Shown here one piece after another: positions 1 through 8,228 of a stretch of DNA of 38,795 bases. This DNA comes from Rhodoferax sp. GTDB lineage: Bacteria > Pseudomonadota > Gammaproteobacteria > Burkholderiales > Burkholderiaceae_C. The notes under the pieces are model-generated. The model had not been told where the DNA came from. It ran no database searches and worked only from the letters and a program-made list of their open reading frames with translations. The DNA lies in the NCBI GenBank assembly GCA_025351745.1, contig JANXVI010000017.1:1-38795 (forward strand). The letters are read 5' to 3'. Numbering within the stretch: position 1 is the first letter of the stretch; each line of letters opens with the position of its first letter. The position numbers and the translations under genes were made by a program.

Positions 1-2
1 GC

Positions 3-377
3 GGTATCGCCTATGTCTACGACGAAGACGGCGAATTCACCAGCCGCTGCAACCTGTCGATGGTCACGCTGGAGCCTGTTCTTTCGACGAAGGAGCAGAC
101 CGCCGGCATGAACCGCAACGTGTGGCATCGCGACCAGACCGACGAAGCCATTCTTCGCAAACTGCTGGAAGACCACAACCGTTGGACTGGCAGCAAGCGT
201 GCGCGTGAACTGCTCGACAGCTGGGCGACCTCGCGCGGCAAGTTCGTCAAGGTGTTCCCGACCGAATACAAGCGTGCGCTGGCCGAGATCAACGACCGGA
301 AGGCGCTCGATGCCGCAACCACGACGCCCTCTGCAAGCGCGCCTGTTGCAAAGCACGTTGCCGTTGCGGCCAAGTAA
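3..377 (+). CDS. gltB: Glutamate synthase large subunit, C-terminal end (partial)
   Basis: The reading frame is open from the left edge and ends at TAA 375-377, so only about the last 124 residues are present. They read like the tail of the GltB beta-helix domain ([12 protein letters not shown], then RCNLSMV, then a helical RELLDSW segment and FPTEYKRAL near the end). GltB makes glutamate from glutamine and 2-oxoglutarate together with the small subunit encoded directly downstream. The last 20 or so residues are Ala/Pro/Thr-rich and probably unstructured. An internal ATG at 60 is not the start, since the homologous sequence continues upstream of it. Identification rests on this tail and on the adjacent gltD. 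Confidence 0.85.
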   Translation, partial: GIAYVYDEDGEFTSRCNLSMVTLEPVLSTKEQTAGMNRNVWHRDQTDEAILRKLLEDHNRWTGSKRARELLDSWATSRGKFVKVFPTEYKRALAEINDRKALDAATTTPSASAPVAKHVAVAAK

Positions 378-429
378 TTACGTCGCTGTACGCATCCCCA
401 CGAAATACAAAAATCGATAGGACCAGGTC

Positions 430-1896
430 ATGGGAAAAATCACCGGCTTCATGGAGCATGAGCGCGTCGAGGAGGGCTATCGGCCTGTCGATGAGCGGCT
501 GAAGAACTACAAGGAATTCGTCGTCGGGCTCGACGACACGCAGGCCAAGGTGCAAAGCGCGCGCTGCATGGACTGCGGCACGCCGTTCTGCAACAGCGGC
601 TGCCCGGTCAACAACATCATCCCGGACTTCAACGACATGGTGTACCGCGACGACTGGAAAGCCGCGATCGACACCCTGCACAGCACCAACAACTTCCCCG
701 AGTTCACGGGCCGCATCTGCCCGGCGCCCTGCGAAGCGGCCTGTACGCTGAATGTGAACGATGAGGCCGTGGGCATCAAATCCATTGAACACGCCATCGT
801 CGACCGCGCCTGGGCCGAAGGCTGGGTGTTGGCACAGCCACCCAAGGTCAAGACCGGCAAGACGGTGGCGGTGGTGGGTTCTGGCCCGGCTGGCATGGCG
901 GCGGCGCAGCAACTGGCACGTGCCGGACATGCAGTGACGCTGTTCGAGAAGAATGACCGTGTTGGTGGCCTGCTGCGCTATGGCATTCCCGACTTCAAGA
1001 TGGACAAGCTCCATATCGACCGCCGCGTGGACCAATTGGTCAAGGAAGGAGTCACCATCCGCACGGGTGTGCTGATTGGCGAAATGCCAAAGGACTCTAA
1101 AGTCACCAACTGGGCCAAGGAAACCATCTCCGCAGCCCAATTGCAAAGAGACTTCGACGCCGTGCTATTGACCGGTGGCGCAGAGCAGTCGCGCGACCTG
1201 CCCGTGCCCGGCCGCGACCTCAGCGGCATCCACTTCGCGATGGAGTTCCTGCCCCAGCAGAACAAGGTCAACGCCGGCGACAAATTCAAGGGCCAGTTGC
1301 GGGCCGATGGCAAACACGTCATCGTCATCGGTGGCGGTGACACCGGTTCCGATTGCGTGGGCACCAGCAACCGCCATGGCGCGGCCAGCGTGACCCAGTT
1401 CGAGTTGATGCCCCAGCCGCCCGAAGAAGAAAACCGGCCCATGACCTGGCCCTACTGGCCGATCAAGCTGCGCACCAGTTCTAGCCATGAAGAGGGTTGC
1501 GAACGTGAATTCGCCATATCCACCAAGGAATTCATCGGTGAAAAAGGCAAGGTCACCGGCCTAAAGACCGTGCGCGTGGAGTGGAAAGACGGAAAAATAG
1601 TCGAAGTGGCGGGCAGCGAGCAGTTGCTCAAGGCCGACTTAGTGCTGCTGGCCATGGGTTTTGTCAACCCAGTGGCTAGCATTTTGGAATCTTTCGGCGT
1701 GGAGAAGGATGGCCGCGGCAATGCCAAAGCGAGCACTGACTTCATCGGAGGTTACGCCACCAATGTGCCCAAGGTTTTTGCCGCAGGCGATGTGCGTCGC
1801 GGCCAAAGCTTGGTGGTGTGGGCTATCCGCGAAGGCCGCCAAGCTGCACGTTCCGTGGATGAGTACCTGATGGGGACGAGCGATTTGCCGCGCTGA
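430..1896 (+). CDS. gltD: Glutamate synthase (NADPH) small subunit
   Basis: This 488-residue protein has the full length usual for GltD. It supplies electrons from NADPH through FAD and iron-sulfur clusters to the GltB subunit. The N-terminal domain shows the cysteine pattern for the [4Fe-4S] clusters (CMDCGTPFC, then GCPVNN and CPAPCEAAC, about residues 47-103). An FAD-binding [18 protein letters not shown] motif lies near residue 150 and a second dinucleotide motif [13 protein letters not shown] near residue 300. The C-terminal region has the AMGF motif and the [20 protein letters not shown]-contact motif. The ATG at 430 follows an AGGACCAGG ribosome-binding region and lies 52 bp after gltB, so the two are probably cotranscribed. 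Confidence 0.96.
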   Translation: MGKITGFMEHERVEEGYRPVDERLKNYKEFVVGLDDTQAKVQSARCMDCGTPFCNSGCPVNNIIPDFNDMVYRDDWKAAIDTLHSTNNFPEFTGRICPAPCEAACTLNVNDEAVGIKSIEHAIVDRAWAEGWVLAQPPKVKTGKTVAVVGSGPAGMAAAQQLARAGHAVTLFEKNDRVGGLLRYGIPDFKMDKLHIDRRVDQLVKEGVTIRTGVLIGEMPKDSKVTNWAKETISAAQLQRDFDAVLLTGGAEQSRDLPVPGRDLSGIHFAMEFLPQQNKVNAGDKFKGQLRADGKHVIVIGGGDTGSDCVGTSNRHGAASVTQFELMPQPPEEENRPMTWPYWPIKLRTSSSHEEGCEREFAISTKEFIGEKGKVTGLKTVRVEWKDGKIVEVAGSEQLLKADLVLLAMGFVNPVASILESFGVEKDGRGNAKASTDFIGGYATNVPKVFAAGDVRRGQSLVVWAIREGRQAARSVDEYLMGTSDLPR

Positions 1897-1905
1897 AGGG
1901 TGACC

Positions 1906-1950
1906 GCACGCGGTTGCGCGGCCCCCCGGGGGGGGCGCAACCAGGCGTGC
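1906..1950. repeat. Strong GC-rich palindrome downstream of gltD
   Basis: GGTTGCGC (1912-1919) pairs perfectly with GCGCAACC (1935-1942) around a C6/G7 core. Outer arms GCACGC (1906-1911) and GCGTGC (1945-1950) can extend the stem across a 2-nt bulge. It starts 9 bp after the gltD stop. It has no U-tract, so it would act as an mRNA-stabilising hairpin or a Rho-dependent boundary rather than a classical terminator. The C-run/G-run core resembles the hairpins at 21317 and 26606. A short GGTCC/CCGGT iteration follows at about 1969-1984. Confidence 0.7.
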
Positions 1951-2020
1951 AGCAGCAATCCCACGCCGGTCCGGTCCGGTCCGGCAACACAGGGTTTACG
2001 CGAATCCCTTATCATCCAAG

Positions 2021-2050
2021 AGCCGGAAACTGCCCGGCTTTTATTTTTTT
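2021..2050 (+). terminator. Intrinsic terminator touching the mlaF start codon
   Basis: AGCCGG (2021-2026) pairs with CCGGCT (2034-2039) around a 7-nt loop, followed directly by TTTTATTTTTTTT. That is the form of a Rho-independent terminator. The T-tract ends one base before the ATG of mlaF (2052), so it lies where a Shine-Dalgarno sequence would be expected. It could end gltBD transcription or attenuate read-through into mlaFEDACB. Whether mlaF has its own promoter or is translated without a leader cannot be seen. Confidence 0.7.
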
Positions 2051-2051
2051 T

Positions 2052-2903
2052 ATGGCTTCCAATCTATCCCATCCGCTGGTCGAGCTGCGCAATCTGAGCT
2101 TTGGCTACGGTGAGCGCGTCATATTGAATGACGTTTCGTTGACCGTGCCGCGTGGCAAGGTTACAGCGCTGATGGGCGCGTCTGGCGGTGGTAAAACCAC
2201 TATTTTGCGGCTTATTGGCGGCCAGAATCGGGCCCAATCGGGCCAAACACTGTTTGATGGCCAGGATGTGACCCGCATGGGGGCTTCAGAGCTCTACGCC
2301 GCACGCCGGCGCATGGGCATGTTGTTCCAATTCGGCGCACTTTTTGCCGACCTCAACGTCTATGACAACGTGGCCTTTCCGCTGCGTGAGCACACCGATT
2401 TGTCAGACGACATGATCCACGACATCGTGCTGATGAAGCTCAATGCGGTGGGTCTGCGGGGTGCCCGTGACATGATGCCCAGCGCGCTGTCGGGCGGCAT
2501 GGCGCGGCGTGTAGCGTTGGCCCGGGCCATTGCGTTGGACCCGGAGTTGGTGATGTACGACGAACCTTTCTCGGGAATCGATCCCATTTCGGTGGGCACC
2601 TCGGCCACGCTGATCCGCCAACTCAATGACTCTATGGGTTTGACCAGCATTTTTGTATCCCATGAGCTGGAGCAGACTTTTTCCATTGCCGACCATGTCA
2701 TCATTCTGGCCAATGGCAAGGTTGCTTCGCAGGGCACACCGCAAGAGGTGCTCAAAAGCACCGATCCACTGGTTTACCAGTATGTCAACGCGCTGTCCGA
2801 TGGGCCAGTTCGTTTCCATTACCCAGCCCTGAGTGTGGAGGCTGATTTTGGCCCTGAAGCAGGTCTGGTACAACAACAAAAGCAAGTCGGAGTGACACGA
2901 TGA
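2052..2903 (+). CDS. mlaF: Phospholipid ABC transporter ATPase MlaF
   Basis: This 283-residue ABC ATPase powers the Mla pathway, which moves phospholipids between the outer and inner membranes. Walker A is GASGGGKTT, the signature [14 protein letters not shown], Walker [14 protein letters not shown], and the switch histidine SHE. The MlaF/Ttg2A character shows in the GIDP following Walker B and in the mlaE neighbour. A longer frame opens at 1914, but it runs through the GC palindrome and the terminator and gives a non-homologous low-complexity leader. The ATG at 2052 ([20 protein letters not shown]) fits the family. No Shine-Dalgarno sequence precedes this start because a terminator T-tract occupies the site. 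Its stop overlaps mlaE by ATGA. Confidence 0.93.
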   Translation: MASNLSHPLVELRNLSFGYGERVILNDVSLTVPRGKVTALMGASGGGKTTILRLIGGQNRAQSGQTLFDGQDVTRMGASELYAARRRMGMLFQFGALFADLNVYDNVAFPLREHTDLSDDMIHDIVLMKLNAVGLRGARDMMPSALSGGMARRVALARAIALDPELVMYDEPFSGIDPISVGTSATLIRQLNDSMGLTSIFVSHELEQTFSIADHVIILANGKVASQGTPQEVLKSTDPLVYQYVNALSDGPVRFHYPALSVEADFGPEAGLVQQQKQVGVTR

Positions 2904-3682
2904 GTTGGTATAAACCTGCCGATGTCGGCTTTGCAACGCGCAGCAAGATGGAGGATCTGGGCTACGGTGCGCGACTTTTTTTGCGCCTGTTGTGGTCAGT
3001 GGGGCCAACGTTTAGACGCTTTGGCCTAGTGCGCGACCAGATCCATTTTTTGGGCAACTACTCGCTGGCTATCATTGCGGTGTCAGGCTTGTTCGTCGGC
3101 TTTGTTTTTGGTTTGCAGGGCTATTACACGCTGCTGCGTTATGGATCGTCCGAGGCCCTCGGCCTGTTAGTGACGCTGACGTTGGTGCGTGAACTGGGGC
3201 CCGTCGTGACTGCGCTGCTGTTTGCGGGCCGCGCAGGAACATCGTTGACGGCCGAGATTGGGCTGATGAAGGCTGGCGAGCAAATCAGTGTCATGGAAAT
3301 GATGGCGGTAGACCCGATCCAACGGGTGCTGGCACCCCGTTTCTGGGCGGGTGTATTGGCCATGCCATTGCTAGCCGCTGTGTTCAGCGCCATGGGGGTC
3401 GTCGGTGGCTGGGCAGTTGGAGTCTTGATGATCGGCGTGGACGCCGGCTCGTTTTGGAGCCAGATTCAGGGGGGTGTCGACGTCTGGAAGGATGTGGGCA
3501 ATGGAGTGATCAAGAGCGTCGTGTTCGGTTTGACGGTGACCTTTATTGCCGTCTACCAGGGTTTTGAGGCCCAGGCCACACCTGAAGGTGTAGCGAGCGC
3601 GACCACGCGAACGGTGGTTACGGCGTCGCTGGCGGTTTTGGGGCTGGATTTCATCCTCACTGCGATGATGTTTACTATTTGA
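2900..3682 (+). CDS. mlaE: Phospholipid ABC transporter permease MlaE
   Basis: This 260-residue inner-membrane permease works with MlaF, MlaD and MlaB. Hydrophobic segments occur at about residues 52-75, 90-115, 150-175, 190-215 and 235-258. The conserved MlaE core ELGPVVTALLFAGRAGTSLTAEIG and the following EQISVMEMMAVDPI-type sequence are present. The start ATG overlaps the mlaF stop (ATGA), implying translational coupling. It is followed by two copies of a palindromic repeat before mlaD. Confidence 0.95.
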   Translation: MSWYKPADVGFATRSKMEDLGYGARLFLRLLWSVGPTFRRFGLVRDQIHFLGNYSLAIIAVSGLFVGFVFGLQGYYTLLRYGSSEALGLLVTLTLVRELGPVVTALLFAGRAGTSLTAEIGLMKAGEQISVMEMMAVDPIQRVLAPRFWAGVLAMPLLAAVFSAMGVVGGWAVGVLMIGVDAGSFWSQIQGGVDVWKDVGNGVIKSVVFGLTVTFIAVYQGFEAQATPEGVASATTRTVVTASLAVLGLDFILTAMMFTI

Positions 3683-3684
3683 TA

Positions 3685-3731
3685 TTTTTGCGGGACAGAC
3701 CGGAGTGAAGCGCAGCCCTGTCCCCAACCGA
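3685..3731. repeat. GGGACAG palindromic repeat, unit 1 (mlaE-mlaD gap)
   Basis: The unit reads TTTTTGCGGGACAGA, a short variable loop, then CCTGTCCCCAACCGAT. GGGACAG and CTGTCCC form an inverted repeat. The same unit occurs again at 3740-3784 and three times at 19941-20068, always in the same orientation relative to the downstream gene. It is not coding. Confidence 0.85.
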
Positions 3732-3739
3732 TCTTGGAT

Positions 3740-3784
3740 GTTTTTGTGGGACAGACTTAAGCGCAGCTCTGCCCCCAACTGATT
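3740..3784. repeat. GGGACAG palindromic repeat, unit 2 (mlaE-mlaD gap)
   Basis: This is the second unit: TTTTTGTGGGACAGA, loop, CTCTGCCCCCAACTGATT. One arm has changed (CTGCCCC instead of CTGTCCC), so the palindrome is imperfect. The unit ends within 17 bp of the mlaD start codon, just before its AGGGAAGA ribosome-binding site. Confidence 0.83.
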
Positions 3785-3800
3785 GAGAAAAAGGGAAGAT

Positions 3801-4286
3801 ATGCAGCGTTCAAAGAATGATGTTTGGGTGGGTTTGTTTGTGCTGATTGGCGCGGTGGCCATTTTGTTTCTCGCGCTCCAGGCGGCGAACTTGCTGTCGC
3901 TGAATTTCCAGTCCGGATACCAGGTTTCTGCCAAGTTTGACAACGTGGGTGGGCTTAAGCCCAAGGCTGCGGTGCGCAGCGGCGGCGTGGTGGTCGGTCG
4001 TGTCGAATCCTTGACATTTGACGACAAAAGCTTCCAGGCCCGCGTGACGCTTGCGCTGGAAAGTCGTTACGCCTTTCCTAAGGACAGCTCACTGAAAATT
4101 CTGACCAGTGGCCTGCTCGGAGAGCAGTACATTGGTATTGAGGCTGGTGCTTCCGACAAGAATCTGGTGGCCGGCGACGTGATTGGCGCGACCCAATCGG
4201 CCGTGGTGTTGGAGAACTTGATCAGCCAATTTTTATACAGCAAGGCGGCCGACGGCCCCAGCACCCCAGCTTCGGAGAAAAAATGA
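3801..4286 (+). CDS. mlaD: Periplasmic lipid-binding MCE protein MlaD
   Basis: This 161-residue protein has one N-terminal membrane anchor (WVGLFVLIGAVAILFLAL) followed by a single MCE domain (VSAKFDNVGGLKPKAAVRSGG), as in MlaD, which forms a hexameric ring on MlaE. The hydrophobic TSGLLGEQYIGIE segment is the conserved end of the MCE domain. The ATG at 3801 has AGGGAAGA at the right distance. An upstream TTG at 3783 in the same frame would only add MRKRED and would absorb the ribosome-binding site, so I reject it. The stop overlaps mlaA by ATGA. Confidence 0.93.
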   Translation: MQRSKNDVWVGLFVLIGAVAILFLALQAANLLSLNFQSGYQVSAKFDNVGGLKPKAAVRSGGVVVGRVESLTFDDKSFQARVTLALESRYAFPKDSSLKILTSGLLGEQYIGIEAGASDKNLVAGDVIGATQSAVVLENLISQFLYSKAADGPSTPASEKK

Positions 4287-5137
4287 AGTTGTCAGACGTT
4301 ACACGGCCCACTGGCCAGCATTTTGTGATGCTTTCGCGGGATCAACTTGTTCGTTGCGGTACGGTGGCCGCATTGGTCCTGTTGCAAGCCTGCGCAGCAG
4401 TGCCCAACAAAGACCCACGCGACCCCATGGAATCTTGGAATCGCGGTGTCTTCAGGTTCAATGACTCTGTGGACCGCGCTTTGGTCAAGCCTGTTGCGAC
4501 GGCGTATGCCCGCGTCACGCCAAGTTGGATGCGCACCGGCATCAATAATTTTTTCACCAACCTCGACGATGTCTGGTCGTTGGTCAATAACGCGTTGCAA
4601 TTGCGCGGCGCAGATACGGCCGACAGCTTTGGTCGCGTGATCGTTAACTCGACCATGGGTCTGGGCGGCCTTTTAGATGTTGCCGGCGAAATGGGCATGG
4701 AGCGCCACTCTGCCAATTTCGGTCTGACTTTGGGGCGTTGGGGCGTTGGTCCCGGTCCTTTTGTTGTACTGCCGCTGCTGGGGTCTTCCACACTGCGTGA
4801 CACTTTGGCCTTGCCTGTCGAGATCAAAGGCAATTTGCTGAACTCCGTGCAGGACGTGCCTACCCGCGATGTGCTGACCGTTTTGAACGCCGTCGATACG
4901 CGCGCCACCTACCTTAAAGCGAGTGACGTGGTGGATGGCGCGGCGCTGGATAAATACAGCTTTACGCGGGATGCCTTCTTGCAGCGTCGACGCAACCAGG
5001 TCTATGACGGCAACCCCCCCGAGGAGGACTTTAGGGTTGGAGAGGCAGGGCCAGCGACAACGGCATCCTCCACTTCACCAACTACGCCAACCGCGCCAAC
5101 TGCGGCACCGGCCGCTCCCGCCTCTGCAGCGCAATAG
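4283..5137 (+). CDS. mlaA: Outer-membrane lipoprotein MlaA (VacJ)
   Basis: This 284-residue precursor belongs to the MlaA/VacJ family, which removes phospholipids from the outer leaflet of the outer membrane together with porins and hands them to MlaC. The lipobox LQAC places the lipidated cysteine at residue 37. The family core is visible as DPMESWNRGVFRFND, INNFFTNLDDVWS, and WGVGPGPFVVLPLLG, with YLKASDVVD near the end of the domain. The first ATG overlaps the mlaD stop, but the signal peptide would be more typical from the second Met (4328, MLSRDQLVRCG). The start is therefore uncertain by 15 codons. The C-terminal 30 residues are a Thr/Pro/Ala-rich tail not expected to fold. Confidence 0.93.
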   Translation: MKLSDVTRPTGQHFVMLSRDQLVRCGTVAALVLLQACAAVPNKDPRDPMESWNRGVFRFNDSVDRALVKPVATAYARVTPSWMRTGINNFFTNLDDVWSLVNNALQLRGADTADSFGRVIVNSTMGLGGLLDVAGEMGMERHSANFGLTLGRWGVGPGPFVVLPLLGSSTLRDTLALPVEIKGNLLNSVQDVPTRDVLTVLNAVDTRATYLKASDVVDGAALDKYSFTRDAFLQRRRNQVYDGNPPEEDFRVGEAGPATTASSTSPTTPTAPTAAPAAPASAAQ

Positions 5138-5223
5138 CTCCATTGCGTCAGCTTGAACCGTGCCAAGCGCGTTGTGTTGATACTCGGGATAATCCAATTT
5201 ATTTACAGGATTTAGGAATCACT

Positions 5224-5868
5224 ATGAAACGAACTTTTTTGCGTCAGATTCTGGCAGCGTCTGTTGTGTTAGCCACGGCCTTTGCAGCCCCCATGGCGTA
5301 CGCTGGGGACGAGGCGCCAGATGCCTTGATCAAACGCCTGTCCACCGAGGTGCTCGATTCGATCAAGAGCGACAACGCGATCCGTGCCGGTGACATGGCC
5401 AAGGTGGTGGCTCTGGTCGATTCACGCATCATGCCCAACGTTAATTTTCAGCGCATGACCTCCTCTGCTGTGGGGCCAGCATGGCGCCAAGCCACACCAG
5501 AGCAACAAAAACGACTGCAAGAGGAGTTCAAAATTCTACTGGTGCGCACCTATGCCGGCGCTCTGGCCCAAGTGTCGGACCAGCTGATCATCATGAAGCC
5601 GCTGCGCGCGGCACCCGAGGACAAAGAAGTGCTGGTGCGCTCGGAAATCAAGGGCAGTGGTGAGTCCATCCAGTTGGACTACCGCTTGGAAAAGACTCCC
5701 GGCCAAGGCGCAGGTTGGCGCATTTACAACCTGAATGTGCTGGGCGTGTGGCTGGTCGAAACCTACCGCAGCCAGTTTGCCAGCGAGATCAACGCCAAAG
5801 GGATCGATGGTTTGATCGCCGCCCTGGCCGAACGCAACAAGGCCAACAGCAGCCCCAAAAAGGCCTGA
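5224..5868 (+). CDS. mlaC: Periplasmic phospholipid shuttle MlaC
   Basis: This 214-residue precursor is the soluble carrier between MlaA and the MlaFEDB complex. It has a clear signal peptide (MKRTFLRQILAASVVLATAF, cleavage after AYA) and the MlaC/Ttg2D pattern: ISTRxMPNVNFQRMTSSAVG-like segment, WRQATPEQQKRLQEEFKILL, and the C-terminal WRIYNLNVLGVWLVETYRSQF. The frame is open from 5143, but the signal peptide and the upstream TAGGAATC ribosome-binding region fix the start at 5224. The mlaB start follows 1 bp after its stop. Confidence 0.94.
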   Translation: MKRTFLRQILAASVVLATAFAAPMAYAGDEAPDALIKRLSTEVLDSIKSDNAIRAGDMAKVVALVDSRIMPNVNFQRMTSSAVGPAWRQATPEQQKRLQEEFKILLVRTYAGALAQVSDQLIIMKPLRAAPEDKEVLVRSEIKGSGESIQLDYRLEKTPGQGAGWRIYNLNVLGVWLVETYRSQFASEINAKGIDGLIAALAERNKANSSPKKA

Positions 5869-5869
5869 T

Positions 5870-6139
5870 GTGCTGAGTTTGCCGGTTGAGCTGACCCACG
5901 ACCAGGCCAAGGCCTGCCTCGCCCAATTGATTGCGGGGCTGGGTGCAGAAACAGCGTCCCCAGTGGTGGTCAATGCCAAGGACCTGGGGCGTTTTGACTC
6001 TTCTGCGTTGGCGGTTTTGCTCGAGTTGCGCCGCGTTTGTCTGCACAGCGGCAAGGCCTTGGTGGTGCAGGGCCAGCCCCAGCACCTCAGCGACTTGGCC
6101 GCCCTGTATGGTATCGATGGGCTGTTGCCCGCTTCCTGA
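5870..6139 (+). CDS. mlaB: STAS-domain protein MlaB
   Basis: This 89-residue STAS domain is the cytoplasmic regulatory partner of MlaF. The sequence has the STAS core (VVVNAKDLGRFDSSALAVLLELRR, with the invariant D-S-S-A loop) and then the GKALVVQGQP strand-helix. The start is GTG at 5870, immediately after the mlaC stop. The overlapping ATG at 5868 is closed by TGA after two codons and cannot be used. It ends the mlaFEDACB cluster, the usual order in Burkholderiales. Confidence 0.9.
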   Translation: MLSLPVELTHDQAKACLAQLIAGLGAETASPVVVNAKDLGRFDSSALAVLLELRRVCLHSGKALVVQGQPQHLSDLAALYGIDGLLPAS

Positions 6140-6180
6140 TCTCTAGTTCCGCCTAGGCCGCTTAAAATGGCGGTTCTCCC

Positions 6181-7206
6181 ATGTCTGCCATTTCCTTTCA
6201 GTCTGTCTCCAAAAGCTATGCAGCGCCGCGTGGGCCTGCGGGCGCCACATTTTTGGCACTCGACCGCGTTCAGCTTGACATCGAAGAGGGTGAGTTTTTC
6301 GGCTTGCTTGGCCCCAACGGAGCCGGCAAAACCACGATGATCAGCATCCTGGCCGGTCTGACGCGAGCCACCAGCGGTCGCGTGACTGTGTTGGGCAGTG
6401 ACGTGCAGAGCGACTATGCAACGGCGCGCCGCAAGCTGGGCGTCGTGCCGCAAGAACTGGTCTTTGACCCGTTTTTCAACGTGCGCGAAGCACTGCGGTT
6501 TCAGTCAGGTTATTTTGGTATCACGCGCAACGATGCCTGGATCGACGAGCTGCTTGACAGCTTGGGCCTGGCCGACAAGGCGGGAGCCAATATGCGCCAA
6601 CTCTCGGGCGGAATGAAGCGCCGCATGCTGGTGGCACAAGCCCTGGTGCACAAGCCCCCCGTCATTGTGCTGGACGAGCCGACCGCCGGCGTGGATGTGG
6701 AGTTGCGCCAGACCCTGTGGCAATTCGTGTCCACGCTCAACAAGCAAGGCCACACGGTGCTGCTGACCACCCATTATCTGGAAGAGGCTGAAGCCTTGTG
6801 CGGGCGTATAGCCATGCTCAAGACTGGCCGCATTGTGGCGCTGGACCGCACCAGCGCGCTGCTCAAGGCTGCGTCGGGCAACGTGTTGCGCTTCAAAACT
6901 TCGGGCGTTTTGCCCCCAGCTTTGGCCGCGCGTGCCCGCGTCACCGGTACCGTGGTGCAACTGCCTGCCCACAATGCTTTGGAGATCGAACAGTATCTGG
7001 CTGCAGTCCGCGAATCGGGCTTGGTAGTGGAAGACGTAGAAATGCGCAAGGCCGATCTGGAAGACGTATTCATCGACATCATGAACAGCCATTCTCCAAG
7101 CCAGTTGAAGGAGCGCTTCAGCGCTCGGCCGCCTCAAGCTGAAACAGCCCCCACGGGGAGCCGCGAGGTACGCGCAGCGACAAGCGTGGGGGCAACAACC
7201 CCATGA
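6181..7206 (+). CDS. ABC-2 exporter ATP-binding protein (YadG-like)
   Basis: This 341-residue ATPase has Walker A GPNGAGKTT, signature LSGGMKRRMLVAQA, Walker B VIVLDEPTAG and switch histidine TTHYLEEAE, the DrrA/CcmA-like pattern of ABC-2 exporters. It pairs with the permease that overlaps its stop; the substrate is not known. The ATG at 6181 lies 13 bp after a TAAAAT hexamer that could be a -10 box, with no good Shine-Dalgarno sequence. The fold ends around FIDIMN; the last 35 or so residues (from SPSQLKERF) are a low-complexity tail. Part of it is encoded by a perfect 9-bp inverted repeat (7147-7155 and 7185-7193), so this tail probably derives from an inserted intergenic hairpin. Confidence 0.88.
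   Translation: MSAISFQSVSKSYAAPRGPAGATFLALDRVQLDIEEGEFFGLLGPNGAGKTTMISILAGLTRATSGRVTVLGSDVQSDYATARRKLGVVPQELVFDPFFNVREALRFQSGYFGITRNDAWIDELLDSLGLADKAGANMRQLSGGMKRRMLVAQALVHKPPVIVLDEPTAGVDVELRQTLWQFVSTLNKQGHTVLLTTHYLEEAEALCGRIAMLKTGRIVALDRTSALLKAASGNVLRFKTSGVLPPALAARARVTGTVVQLPAHNALEIEQYLAAVRESGLVVEDVEMRKADLEDVFIDIMNSHSPSQLKERFSARPPQAETAPTGSREVRAATSVGATTP
7147..7193. repeat. Inverted repeat inside the 3' end of the ABC ATPase gene
   Basis: GCCCCCACG (7147-7155) and CGTGGGGGC (7185-7193) are exact reverse complements separated by 29 bp. They lie in the last codons of the ATPase gene, just before the permease start. The C-run/G-run arms resemble the GC-rich hairpins that are intergenic elsewhere in the window. 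Confidence 0.75.
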
Positions 7207-7958
7207 GCGGGTGGCGCACCCTGCTCTACAAGGAAGTGTTGCGCTTCTGGAAAGTCGGCTTCCAGACGGTCGCCGCACCCGTGTTGACCGCCTTGCTCTA
7301 CCTGGTGATATTCGGCCATGTGCTAGAAGACCACGTCAAGGTCTATGACACCGTCCGCTACACGGCCTTTCTGGTGCCCGGCCTGGTGATGATGAGCGTA
7401 TTGCAAAATGCGTTTGCCAATAGCTCTTCGTCGCTGATTCAGAGCAAGATCATGGGCAACTTGGTGTTCTTGCTACTGACGCCGCTGTCGCATTGGAGCT
7501 GGTTCGTGGCCTATGTGGGTTCGTCCATTATTCGCGGTCTGGCAGTGGGTGCGGGCGTGCTGCTGGCTGGGGCTTGTTTTACGTCCTTGAGTTTTGTGGC
7601 ACCGCTGTGGATCATTGCGTTTGCGGTGCTGGGTGCGGCGCTGATGGGTGCGCTGGGTTTGATCGCCGGTTTGTGGGCCGAGAAGTTTGACCAACTGGCC
7701 ACGTTCCAAAACTTTGTCATTGTGCCCATGACCTTCCTGAGCGGCGTGTTTTATTCCGTCCATTCGTTGCCCGCGGTTTGGCAAAATGCTACTCACTTCA
7801 ACCCATTCTTCTACATGATTGACGGCTTTCGATATGGCTTCTTTGGCGTCAGCGACGCATCGCCTTGGTTGAGCCTGGCCATTGTTGGTGGTGTATTGGT
7901 CATGGTTAGCGTGCTGGCCATTCAATTACTACGTACCGGCTACAAGATACGCAGCTAG
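7203..7958 (+). CDS. ABC-2 exporter permease (YadH-like)
   Basis: This 251-residue membrane protein has six predicted hydrophobic segments and the ABC-2 C-terminal pattern (FVIVPMTFLSGVFYSVHSLP, then THFNPFFYMIDGFRYGFFG). It is the membrane partner of the preceding ATPase; their genes overlap by ATGA, so translation is coupled. In Burkholderiales this pair commonly follows the mla genes, but a direct link to lipid transport is inference only. Confidence 0.88.
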   Translation: MSGWRTLLYKEVLRFWKVGFQTVAAPVLTALLYLVIFGHVLEDHVKVYDTVRYTAFLVPGLVMMSVLQNAFANSSSSLIQSKIMGNLVFLLLTPLSHWSWFVAYVGSSIIRGLAVGAGVLLAGACFTSLSFVAPLWIIAFAVLGAALMGALGLIAGLWAEKFDQLATFQNFVIVPMTFLSGVFYSVHSLPAVWQNATHFNPFFYMIDGFRYGFFGVSDASPWLSLAIVGGVLVMVSVLAIQLLRTGYKIRS

Positions 7959-7982
7959 TTCTATATTTTTCCTAAGACCAAC

Positions 7983-8228
7983 ATGACAGCCGAAGAAATC
8001 CAAAACCTGATCGCCAACAGCATGGCCTGCGAGCTTTGCCGGGTAGAGGGCGACGGCCGCCATTGGTACGCCACGGTGGTCTCCAACACCTTTGAGGGCA
8101 AGCGGCTGATCGCACGCCACCAGCAGGTCTACGCAGCCATGGGCGCGCGGCTTAAAACGGACGAAGTGCATGCGCTGTCGATGAAAACTTTTACGCCCAC
8201 GGAGTGGGCTGCACAAAGCAATGGATGA
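7983..8228 (+). CDS. ibaG: BolA-family protein IbaG
   Basis: This 81-residue protein matches the IbaG/YrbA branch of the BolA family: an alpha-beta fold with VEGDGRHWYATVVSNTFEGKRLIARHQQVY-type core and the conserved KTDEVHALSMKTFTPxEW end. These proteins act with monothiol glutaredoxins in iron-sulfur or acid-stress physiology. The gene sits between the transporter and the murA remnant, the standard mla-ibaG-murA arrangement. Its stop overlaps the start of the remnant by 8 bp. Confidence 0.9.
   Translation: MTAEEIQNLIANSMACELCRVEGDGRHWYATVVSNTFEGKRLIARHQQVYAAMGARLKTDEVHALSMKTFTPTEWAAQSNG

Noticed and set aside
1914-2051. N-terminal extension of MlaF from an upstream start
   Set aside because: The extra 46 residues would be encoded by the GC palindrome and the terminator and match no ABC ATPase.
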